Origin: an uncultured Actinomycetes bacterium
GTDB lineage: Bacteria; Actinomycetota; Acidimicrobiia; Acidimicrobiales; RAAP-2
Reading direction: 5' to 3'
DNA length: 64,000 nt
NCBI GenBank assembly: GCA_903924205.1
Contig: CAIYAP010000004.1
Coordinates: forward strand, 164,801 to 228,800
The first letter of the stretch is position 1. Each line of letters begins with the position of its first letter. Positions 52,673 through 63,500 of this stretch are shown here, in pieces. The notes below the pieces were generated by a model. It was not told the origin of the DNA, did not search any database, and saw nothing but the letters and a program-made list of their open reading frames with translations. The translations under genes were made by a program, and so were the position numbers.

Positions 52673-53953
52673 TTACGGAGCGCAAAAACCAGCTTTCACA
52701 AGGGCTTCAATATCGGCCAAGGTGCGAGGTGCAGTTCCCACAACATCCGTGCCGCTGAGTACACCCATGATGGAAATTCGTGACGCAGCGGCTTGGATGC
52801 TCGACGGCCACATGACCTCGGAGACTTGATGTGCCGGCAGTACGGTGCCCGGCGTAACCAACAAGTTCGTCACCCCGAAAATACCCAGGCACATTTCGTC
52901 GCTGGAGCCATCGGCCCACAAGACGTAGCGGGGCGGTAATGACTTGAGATACGGCAACTTTTGGCGCAGAGTCGGATCAAAGGTGCACGTCGTCGTGATG
53001 GTGTCGCCGCGCTGAATACGTATGGGCGTGGTCTCCACATGGCTGATTTGGTAGTGGAAGTCATATGACGGCACATCCACCAAGGTTTGCGCATGTGAGG
53101 TGCCGGCGTTCAGCACCGCCGTGAAGGAGGTTCCGAGCAGGTGCATATGGGGCGTGACCTGCCACAGGTATTGCGTCGACCCCACCGGCCAGGTGCAGGT
53201 AGCACTCGTGCCGGCCATCACCGTCCCGCCATGACACACCGCCTCAAGCATGTTGTCGAAGTTCGCGGCGCTCGCGCCAAATCGCTTGGAAATGTCCGCT
53301 AAGGAGGCCGCCCGCGAACAGAGCTTCCCCGTGATTCCTGCGGGGCAGGGGATGTCTAACGACGCCGGAAGCAACAGGGTGTTCATTGCCACAAGGCCCG
53401 ACCCCGCCGCCGGCTGCATCGTCAAGGTCAATGACGACTGATCAGGCTTATGGCTCACCAGCAAGTTGAAGTGAATTTGCAGAATGAGGAGCGATCCCGC
53501 CGGCAGTGACACTCCCGTTCCCGCCGGTTCGACCGTCGGACCGTGACCGGGAGACCACGCGGCCAACCACGGGGCCGATCCCAGATTGTCAATGGATTTC
53601 GCGAGGAGGCCCGGCCCACCAAAGCACGTCCACCCCTTGCCACCGCCGTCGAGCGCGGTTGCCTGGGCCACTTGAGATGGCGGTACGAGGTAGGCAATGG
53701 CGTGGTGGTCCTGAGCCAACACGCCCGCATTAAAAGTCGAACTGGTGATCATCATGTCGGTAGCTGCATGAGGGTTCAGTAGTTCGCAGTGATAGAGATC
53801 GTGCCCGCCGGCCGGAGCCACGGGCGTGAAAGGCTTCGGCAGCGACAACGTCACGGTGGTCGCGCTGTGAGAGCGCGACGTCGCACTGGCGGTGGACATA
53901 ACTCCCGTCAATGTCGCGACCATCATGGTGGCGGCAAGAATGATTCGACGCAT
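52673..53953 (-). CDS. Secreted copper type II ascorbate-dependent monooxygenase-like protein
   Basis: 426 aa with an N-terminal signal peptide (about residues 1-25). It resembles the peptidylglycine/dopamine monooxygenase family: QDHHAIAYL for the CuA-site His pair, ILQIHFNL, the TPHMHLLGTSF motif for the CuB-site HxH, and SDEMCLGIFGV near the C-terminus. Several Cys could form disulfides. These enzymes hydroxylate substrates with copper and oxygen; bacterial members are few and their substrates unclear. AGGAG lies 7 nt before the ATG; a TAGTGT at 53978-53983 may be its -10. Confidence 0.82.
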   Translation of the reverse strand: MRRIILAATMMVATLTGVMSTASATSRSHSATTVTLSLPKPFTPVAPAGGHDLYHCELLNPHAATDMMITSSTFNAGVLAQDHHAIAYLVPPSQVAQATALDGGGKGWTCFGGPGLLAKSIDNLGSAPWLAAWSPGHGPTVEPAGTGVSLPAGSLLILQIHFNLLVSHKPDQSSLTLTMQPAAGSGLVAMNTLLLPASLDIPCPAGITGKLCSRAASLADISKRFGASAANFDNMLEAVCHGGTVMAGTSATCTWPVGSTQYLWQVTPHMHLLGTSFTAVLNAGTSHAQTLVDVPSYDFHYQISHVETTPIRIQRGDTITTTCTFDPTLRQKLPYLKSLPPRYVLWADGSSDEMCLGIFGVTNLLVTPGTVLPAHQVSEVMWPSSIQAAASRISIMGVLSGTDVVGTAPRTLADIEALVKAGFCAP

Positions 53954-54013
53954 GTGACTACTCCTTGTTCGTCACGGACACTAAACGAATCGAGGTGGTC
54001 GAGAAGGGGCACC

Positions 54014-54019
54014 TAGACT
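54014..54019 (+). promoter_or_regulatory. Leaderless promoter -10 of the phosphoribosyltransferase
   Basis: TAGACT, 6 nt before the ATG at 54026. No ribosome site present. Confidence 0.55.
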
Positions 54020-54025
54020 TTCACC

Positions 54026-54511
54026 ATGAACGAGCGCGAAGTCTTGACCTACGAGGGATTCGGGAAAGCCACGCGAGAGCTGGCGCAGCGAATCGCCGAT
54101 GATAATTTCACCCCCGACATCATCTTGTCTATCGCGCGGGGCGGCTTCTTCCTCGGCGCCGGACTGGGCTACGCGCTCAACGTCAAGAATGCCTTCATGA
54201 TGAGTGTTGAGTTCTATACCGGTGTGGATGAGCGACTCGCGATGCCCGTCGTCTTACCGCCCGTTCCGAACAAGGTTGACCTCTCCGGTTCAGTGGTTCT
54301 CATCGTTGATGACGTCGCGGACTCGGGTCACACCCTGAAGTTGGTCAACGATTTTTGTCAGGGTGTCGTACGCGATGCCCGCACCGCGGTCTTGTACCAC
54401 AAGCCCCAGAGCGTCATCGTTCCCGACTACGCGTGGAAGGGAACCGATCAGTGGATTGATTTCCCCTGGTCGTGCGAAGGTCCCGTCATTCCCGGAGGAA
54501 TGAACCACTAA
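54026..54511 (+). CDS. Phosphoribosyltransferase (xanthine/guanine type-like)
   Basis: 161 aa. The PRPP-binding motif VLIVDDVADSGHTLKLV (near residue 95) and the IILSIARGGFFLG loop define a type I phosphoribosyltransferase. The C-terminal YAWKGTDQWIDFPW segment is typical of xanthine/guanine or hypoxanthine-like enzymes in actinobacteria. Likely purine salvage. Its stop overlaps the stop of the convergent giant gene by 4 bp. Confidence 0.85.
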   Translation: MNEREVLTYEGFGKATRELAQRIADDNFTPDIILSIARGGFFLGAGLGYALNVKNAFMMSVEFYTGVDERLAMPVVLPPVPNKVDLSGSVVLIVDDVADSGHTLKLVNDFCQGVVRDARTAVLYHKPQSVIVPDYAWKGTDQWIDFPWSCEGPVIPGGMNH

Positions 54512-57500
54512 GACAATGTCGGCAGTGGCATCTCGAAGATGGCGACTCCCGGTCCGCCGTTCCAGCCGTACTCGGCAACGCTAAAGGCCACTGAACCGTT
54601 CACCACTCCCGCAATGCCCGGCACGTACAAGCCCCACCACTGCGCCGACTCGGGGAATTCGTTGTAGACATTCAGCGAGGTTGAGGTGTTGCTCAAGGGG
54701 TCCCAGACAACAATGTTGTTATCGCTCGTGACGATGTAGAAGAGGCCATTCACGGACACCATGGCTTGGTCTCGGTACGAGATAGACACCGTTGGCGTGG
54801 TCTCGGACAAGGCCCAGTCGCCAAAGGGGTCTGTGACCTCGTAGATAACACTCGAATTGTTGTTGCCGGTGAACCAGAGGTTGCCCATGCTGTCAAAGAC
54901 GACGGTGTCGTATCGATTGTCGACCGATCCCGTACCGGGGAACGTATTGCTCCACGTCATCGTGGTGGTGTTCAACAGGGCGATGCCGTAGCCAGAATCA
55001 ATGGCCACATTTCCGGTAATCGGGTCAACCGCGATCTGGCCCACCGTGGTGGCATCACCCGGCACGTACGTCATGTCACCGCTGGCCGAGATGATGAGCG
55101 CACCCAGCGACATCCATCCGCCACTGTCGTAACCGTTCAAGGCGACGACGACGCCACCCTGCGGGAGCGCGGCGATGCGAGCGCCGTACGCACCCGCGGG
55201 GATGAGGTCGCCAAAGTTATAACTCGCCAGCACATCCCCACTCATCGTGTCGACTTCGACCCCGGTGTTCGCACTGAGTCGCCACACATTGTTGTTGCCG
55301 TCAACGGCTGCCGTTTGCTGAGCATCAGTCCACGACGTGTTGAAGTTGGACGGAGGGGTGAATCCATATAGCGACGTGTAATCCGCCGTCGTGACCGGCG
55401 CCACGGCGTAGACGTGTGCCCCCGAACCCGCCCAAGTATCAACCGTCATCTGATAGTCGGTGGAGTAATTCAGACCGTGAATCGGGCAGCTTTGGCTCAC
55501 ACCGATCTCGAGGCTCTGGAAATTGCACCACCGCAGCGTGGGCCCGCTCGAACGAGCATTTACCCATGCCGACGTGATACTGGGATCGTGGCTCGTCACG
55601 GTCAATACCGTGGAGTTGCCATCAGTCTGCGTGCTCATTTCCACGGCGATGGCGTAGTAGCCCACGTAGGCCCACGATGAGTTTCCCGCCACCGTCGAGG
55701 CGTACACCGTCACGTAGTAGCTCTCGCCCCAGGTCAGGCCATCCAAGCTGCAGGTGGTCGAGGTCGTCACGCAGGTCACGCCATCGCCGTTGCCCCACGT
55801 TGTCGGGGAGGCAACGTAGGTGTACGTCACGAGATTGCCGCCGCCATCAGAGGGTGCCCCGATCGTCACGACCAGAGCCTGATTATTTTCGTATGCCGAT
55901 ACGTTGCCGGGCTGAGACGGAGGAGGGCTCACGAGGCCCGTGGCCGAGGCAATGTGGGCAATATCGAGGGTACCCGTGTCGCTGGCCAAACCGCCAAACT
56001 CGATAACGCTCGATCCCAACGTGGCTTGCGTACCGACATCATTCCACTGGCTGGCGTACGACCCAATAATCGGAACGAACTCATTCGATCCACAGTCATT
56101 CGGCTCACGGTCAGCCCAGTTGGCGAAGAAACCATTTTGGGCCGACGCGGGAGCCGCGCTACACGATCCGTAACGCACGCCACCAAAGGTCATGATCTCG
56201 CCCCTGTGTGGTCCCGACACGTAAATCCACTTCTGGAAACTGGCGTTCGGGTCGGAGAGATACTGCGAAGAGTCATACGAGGTGGAGAGGTCATTATTCG
56301 CGTACTGGTACGCAAAGAGTGCATTCCCCGACGCGTCGACGAGGTATGGCTGGTAGTCAGTAAATCCGCCAAAGCTTGCTTGCGTCATGTAGCGATTCAG
56401 AACGTCGTTGGCCGATGAGGTGGAGTCAGTCACCAAGTACCCCCCTACGCCATTGACCGAGAACGCGTTGGCGCCGGTCACGGCATCAGTAAATGAGCAG
56501 TTGTTGCAGTTCGCCTGGAAGAAGGCGTGTCCACTGACCGGGTCGTAGGCAAAGCCGGCATCAATCACCTGAATCGTCAGGGTGAAGACGCCCGTCGTCT
56601 GAGAGTAAATCTGGAGGCTCCGAAGAGCCGCATTCACGCTCTTGGTAGATCCTGAGAATCCAATCGTGGTTCCGCTTGTAAATGGTGTGTTATTCAGCGA
56701 TGTCAGGCCGTTGGCGTTGGGCATCCACAGACTGCCACGAGATGTACTCACGAGCACCGTGGCACCATCGGACAAATTGCTCACGGTGGGGGCAGCGCCC
56801 GACGCCGAGAGCGAGGTCAAGAGAGTGTTGCTGTTCGGCGGGGCCGATTGGTAGTCCGCTGGCATCGTGGCGGATGCGGTGACCGGCTGGAAGAGACCCG
56901 CATCGACGGGCGACGACGACCCTGCCACGTTGTTCGCCACGATCGTCACGTCGTAGGTCACCCCGTTGGTCAGGCCATCGATGATGCAGGCGAAATAGAT
57001 GGACTGCGAGCACTGGAAGGTATTGCCGTTTCCGTCGCTCGCGGTCGCGCTGTACGACGACGTCGGTCCCGCCGTCCCGTTGAACTGCGGCGGACTCCAG
57101 GTCACCACGATGTGGTGCGAACCGGTGTGAACGACCACATTCTGAGGCGATGATGGGGTTGATGACTGGGGCTCACCAGTGGTATTCGACACGCCGCCAA
57201 CGCCAAATTCCCTCCAACAGCCATCCGCAGTGATGATGACGCCCTGAACGAGCGCCAGGTGGTCATTGCACGGCAGTGGTGACTGACGGTAATTCACTAT
57301 TCCTGACAGAGGATCCACCGTCGCGGTCTGCCACCAGTCATTACCCGCGACCAACGTTCCGTCGCCGGCGCTCGCCAAGCCCATGACGTCTTGCACGTAA
57401 ATATGAGGACCGTCGTTAACCGTCAAATTCGAACTGGGATCGGTCGGGTCACCCGTGAGTTGACGAACCTGCCAGTAGCAAGGGTCAGCGACGTACAAAC

Positions 57501-60500
57501 TGCCATCAGGGGTGTAGGCGATACCGGTCAAGCACGCCGCGCCGTCAACCCAGTGAGTCGTCCATGAGTTGGCTGCCGGATCGAACACGGAAATTTCGCT
57601 GTTCCCGTTCGTTCCCAGGACATCACCATTCGGTGCCACGGCCAAGGCATACGAGCTCCATGCGCCGGGATTGAAAGTGTCAACTGATCCGTCGGTATTC
57701 AGGCGGAAGTAGGTGCCGCAGTAGTCCTGAATCCAGATACTGCCGTCAGGCGCCACCGCCATGGTGCGAGCGGTGCAGTTGTCACCCAAAATCGAGTTGA
57801 TGGTGGTGAGGTCGAAGAAGGGGTCGGACTGCTGCAGCATCGTCCCGCTCAGGGCCAGCCAGCCGGTCTGGTAGGCAACAATGTCGCGGGCGTTCGTGCC
57901 ACTTGGGACCGTCGTCAGCGGGTCACTGGAACCTTGAGCATTCTCCGCCTTCGCCAGAACGGTATAGGTGACCCAGTTCGTCAAGCCCATCACGGTGCAG
58001 GTGGTGTCGAGGGTGTCGCAGGTCCCCACGATGTCACCCGAGGGATCGATGACCTCGATGTGATAATTCGAAATCGGCAATCCACCATTGTCATTTGGCG
58101 GATTCCAATAGATTTGTAGGCCACTGTCGAGAGAACTCGTCCACACGCCTGCGGGCGCTGATGGGCGAGAAACGGGTGCGAATTGGGCATCGATGAATGT
58201 CGCGGGCGATTGGTCCACCGCATTGATGGCCACCACGTAGACGATGTAGGTCTGACCCACGAGCAGTCCGGAAATGGTGCAGGTAGTGGCCTCGGGTCCC
58301 GTGGCGCAACTCAGGGCCCCGTCACCATTGTCGGCGTAGGCCCGGTATCCCGTGATCGGTGATCCACCATCGTCGATGCTGGCAGACCACTGAACCGTCA
58401 ATGTCGTACCCGACAAACGTGCAGACACGTCACTCGGAGCCGAGGGCACCGTGGCTGGCGTCGCGTAGCTGCCATCTGAGTTCGCCGAGTCGCCCACGTA
58501 GTTGGTGGCGACCACCGTCACGGCGTAGTTCGTGCCATTCGCTAGTCCGGTAATGACGCACCAGTTGCCAGAGCGCGATGTGGTGCAGAAGAAACGATTA
58601 CCGCTACCGTCGACGGCCGTCGCAGTGAAAGACTGAATCGAGAGGCCACCCTCGTAGCTGGCGGTCCAGTTGACAAAGATTGCGCCGTTACCCGCACTCG
58701 CGGAAACCAGTGTGGGAGCCCCAGGAACTGACAACACATACCCGCCGTCGAGCAACGCTCTGACGGTGTCCTTGGTGCTCGTGCCGTACACGTCGCTCAC
58801 CATGGCAAAGGCGGTATCTGCCGACTCTTCGTAGACGTACAACATCACGCGTGCTGTCTCGCTCGGCGCATAACCCGCATTTTTGAGGATCAACGACATA
58901 TCGGCGTCAGTTGAATAGAAGGTTCGGTAGAGCGCTGACGTCGCGGAAATCGCCGAATCACCATAGAAGTAGTGCAGGACATAGGCGATGTCGCTGGCGT
59001 TGTATTGCGCGTAATCCAGCATCGATACCAGATCAGCATCCGACACCGACACCACATTGTTTAAGGCCAGGAAGTCCTGCCACGCTGCGTCGTTAAAGGA
59101 GATATGCAGGGCGTAGGCAATGTCAGGGAGTCCATAGCCACCGAGGTAGAGGTAGTACGCCACTTGCTGATCGTTGAAGCCAAACGCATTGCGTATGACC
59201 GTCGTCGCGTCTACCGCGTTGTACTCGAAGTAGTTCGAGACGGCGTAGACAAAATCAGCGATCCCATAGGCGCCACTAAAGACCATGGCCTGAGCAATTT
59301 CGATGTAATTCAGCGTGAGCGCCTTCTGCATCACCTCTGCGGCTCGACTCGAGGAGTCGTCGTATACCCAACGCAGCGAGAGTGCGACCTCGGATGACGA
59401 GTAACCCGCGCCGATGAGGATGTTGGCCATGCTGTAATCGTCAAACGCGAATATTGCGTTCAGGGCGTACGGCGCGTCGCTCCAGTTAAGGCCGAGATAG
59501 GCGCGCAACACATAGGCGATATCCCCCACGCTGTAGGTGGCGTCGTTCAGGTAGGCCACGACGTCGCTGCTCGACAGAGCAACGAAGTTGCGGACTGCTA
59601 GATATGTCTGGCCGACTGCGTCGTCATACGTGAGCTTCATCGCGATCGCAATGTCCGGCACGGAGTACCCGCCGAGGTAGAGGTCATACGCCGTTTGCTG
59701 ATCGTTGAAGCCGAAAGCCTGACGCAACACGCTGGCGGCGTCGGTCGACGAGAAGTCGAAGGCAGTTCGCAATGCCGACACGAAGTCAGCCAGCGAATAC
59801 GCACCTGAGTACACCATGGCCTGGCCACTGTAAACAGCGTCGAGGGATAGCACGGTTTCGAGCACGGTTATCGATTGGCTCGCACTGTCCCCGTAGATCC
59901 ATCTCAGTACATTCGCGATGTCCGATGCCGAGTATCCCGCACTAGCGAACACCGAAGCCAGGTCGGTATCAGTGAAGCCAAAGATTTTGATGAGGGCGTT
60001 TGCCGTGTCCGACCAATTCGAGCCGAAGTACGCACGCAGAATGTACGTGATGTCGGTCGCACTGTATTGCGCGTCATTCAAGATTGAGGTCCACTCGGAA
60101 AGCGACATGTTGAACCAGCTCCGCAAGGCGTTCGTCGCCTGCCCTGCGTCATCAGTGAATGCGAAGTGCATGGCGTACGCGATATCACTCAGCGAATAAC
60201 CGCCTTGATATAAGTACAACGCAGCCCCGGCGTCATTCGTCCCAAATGCCACACGTAAAACGGTGGCGGCCTCTACCGAGCCGTATTCGTAGTAGGTGAG
60301 TAGGACATTGCCAAACTGATAGATACCGTAGGCGTTGCTATTCACCATGGCTTGTGCCACTTGAACATCACTGAGTTCCAGCGAATTTTGAAGGATGCTG
60401 GCGGCCTGGTTGGCCGTGTCACCGTAGTAGTTGCGCGAGACATAGGCCACGTCGTAGGTGGAGTACCCGGCGTTCACCAACACGGGTGCGAGATCAAAGT

Positions 60501-63500
60501 CGCTGAACTGGAAAGTCTGGTTCAGGGCAATAGCGGCATCCACGGGGCCAATTCCGAACTGGTAGTGCAATGCGTACGCAATGTCTGTCGCGTCGTACTG
60601 TGCATCGTTCATCACGGACACCCAGTCGGACAGAGACAGGCCGAACCAGTTGCGCAGTGAATTCATTGCCTGCCACGCCGAGTCACCGTAGGCAAAGTGC
60701 AGAGCGTATGCCACGTCACTCAGCGAGTAGCCACCTTGGTAGAGATACAGGGCGGTGTAGGTGTCGCTGAAGCCGAACGCCGTATTGATCGTGAGGGCTG
60801 CGTCCACGCTGCTGAGTTCGAAGTAGGTACGCAGCGCGTAAGCGAACTCCGACACTGAGTAAGCGTTGCTATTGACCATCGCGTGGCCCACGTCAACGAC
60901 GCTCAGCTCAAGCGCGACCGACAGGACGATGGCAGCCTCGGTAGCGTCGTCCCCGTAGTAGTTGCGCAACACATACGAGACGTCGTAGATGGAATACGCC
61001 GCACCAATCAATACTGGCGCTAAATCGGCATCACTGAAGTGGAAAATCTGATTGATCGCGATCGCGGCATCCACGGGGCCAATTCCGAACTGGTAGTGCA
61101 ATACGTACGCAATGTCTGTCGCGTCGTACTGCGCGTAGTCCATCACCGACACCCACTCGGATGCCGACATACCGAACCAGTTTCGCATGGCGCTGATGGC
61201 CTGCCAAGCGGAGTCATTGAAGCCAAAGTGCAAGCCGTAGGCCACATCATTGAGCGAATAGCCCGCTTGGTAGAGGTACAGGGCGGTGTAGGTGTCGCTG
61301 TCGCCGAACGCCGACTTAAACGCGATGGCGGAGTCCACGCTGTTCAACTCGTAATAGAGACGGAATGCCGTGATGACATCCGTGTCGCCATAGGCATTGC
61401 TGTACTTCATGGCCTGAGCAACCTGAATGACCGTCAAGTTGAGCGATCCGGAGAGCACGCTGGCCGCCACGTCAGGTGAATCCTGATACACATTGCGCAG
61501 TACCAAAGCGACGTCGTACATGGAGTAACCCGCGCCGGTCAAGATAGACGCGATATCCATATCGCTGAAGTGGAAAGTTTGGTTCAGGGCGTAGGTCGCA
61601 TCTTGCGGATTGGCGCCATAGCCGTTTCGCAAGAAGTAGGCAATCTCAGCAGCGCTGTACTGGCCATCAGTCAGCACCGAGACCCAGTCAGATGTTGAGA
61701 GGCTCACCCAGTTACGCATGGCAACGAAAGCCCCGACGGCCGAGTCATCAAATCCGAAGTGCATGGCATATGCCACGTCGCCCAGTGAGTAGCCACCGTC
61801 ACGTAGGTAGCTACCCGCGTTGCTGTCATTGGTCCCGAAGACGGTATTGAACACGATGGCGGCGTCAGCCGAACTCAATTCGAAATACACCCGCAGCGCG
61901 ACGGCGAGTTCGCCGGGGCCGTATGCGCCACTTGCAACGAGCGCCCAGCTGATGTCGTTCACTCCCATGCCATCGCCACTACTGAATGCATTTGCCGCAT
62001 CGCTAGACGAGTCGCCATATACGTTCCGCAGCATGAGGGCCACGTCGAATACCGAGTAGCCCGCACCCGTCAAGATCGCCGTTGCGGTGACGTCGCCATA
62101 GACGTACGTGGCAAAGAGGGCTCGAGCCGCATCACTGGCATTCACCGTGAGTGCGTAATGAAGCGTGAACGCAATGTCACTTGCGCTGTAATGAGCACCG
62201 TCCAATACGGAGACCCATTGTTCAGGAGATAGGCCGTACCAGTCACGCATGGCGTAATAGGTCTGAGACGCATTGTCCCCGTATACCTCGTGCTCCGCCG
62301 TCGCGATATCTACCAAGGTGTAACCGCTCGGTGCCAACCACGAGCTCAGCGACCCGTCGGGAACGCCAATGCCGGTCAGCAGCGCCTGTGCGGCCTCGTT
62401 GGCCGTGGCCTTGTAGACGAATGTCAACGTGTCGACGATGCCGGCACGGTCTACTCCGCGGTCCAGCAGCGAACGTACGACTGCCGCATCAGTGAGGTCG
62501 AGGGGTTCCGATGAGACTGAATTGCCCTGAGCATTAGTAGCCGTCACCGTCAAGAGGTAGGCCGTCCCGGCAGCAAATCCGTCAATCGAACAAGAGATCT
62601 CGGAAGTAACGCACACGACCTCACCATTCAACGTCACGGTGTATGAATCAATTGCCAATCCACCATTATCAGAGGGAGCTGACCACGAGATGATGAAAGT
62701 CGAGCCATCGGGGCTGAAAGAGACATTGGTCGGTGCGCTCGGATTCGTTGACGGCATGTAGGGGTCAGCATCCGCGACATCTGATTGACCCATGTCGTTT
62801 GTCGACACAACCACGACGTCGTATGACACGCCATTCGTCAAGCCGTCAATGATGCACGTCGTGCCGTCAGTGGTGCACGAGAAACTATTGCCGTGACTAT
62901 CAGTCGCGGTGGCGGTGTACGAGGTAATCGCGTGTCCGCCGTCAGAATCGGGCAGCGACCAGGACACCGTGAGTGACTGGTTGGACGAGGTTGCCGTGAC
63001 CGCGATTGGTGCCGACGGGGTGGTCGCGGGGACGAAGTAGCCCGCGTCAGCCGACGGTGACGCTCCCGCAGTGTTGTACGCAACGACCGTGATGTCGTAA
63101 CTCGTACCGTTGGTCAAGCCGTACACGCTGCACGCGGTCCACCACGAGCTGATACCTCGGCCAGCGATGCAGGTAGACGAGTTACCAAATTGATCGGTAG
63201 CGGTGACGAGATAACTCGTCACATACGCACCACCATCGGACGTCGGGTAGTCCCAGCCCACATACAACGAACCGTTACTCGCCGTGACCGTGATGTTGCT
63301 GGGTGCGGACGACACGGCGGCGGGAGTGCTGGTGCCGAGATCGGCCGGGGTGGAGTTTCCGGCACCATTCACCGCAACCACCGTCACGACGTAGCTCACG
63401 CCGTTTGTCAGGCCGGTGATATCGCAGCTGGTTCCCTTGGAGTAGCAAGTGAAGACGTTTCCGTCTCCATCAGTCGCGGTGGCGGTGTAACTCGTGATAG

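Noticed and set aside
54508..54600. C-terminal sortase signal on the giant protein
   Set aside because: The chain ends shortly after a propeller strand with no LPxTG-like motif, hydrophobic helix or basic tail.
58741..62454. Regularly spaced repeats that could suggest a CRISPR array or minisatellite
   Set aside because: The period is 531 bp with 132-bp subunits, the frame is kept throughout, and variation respects codons; these are protein repeats, and no cas genes are near.
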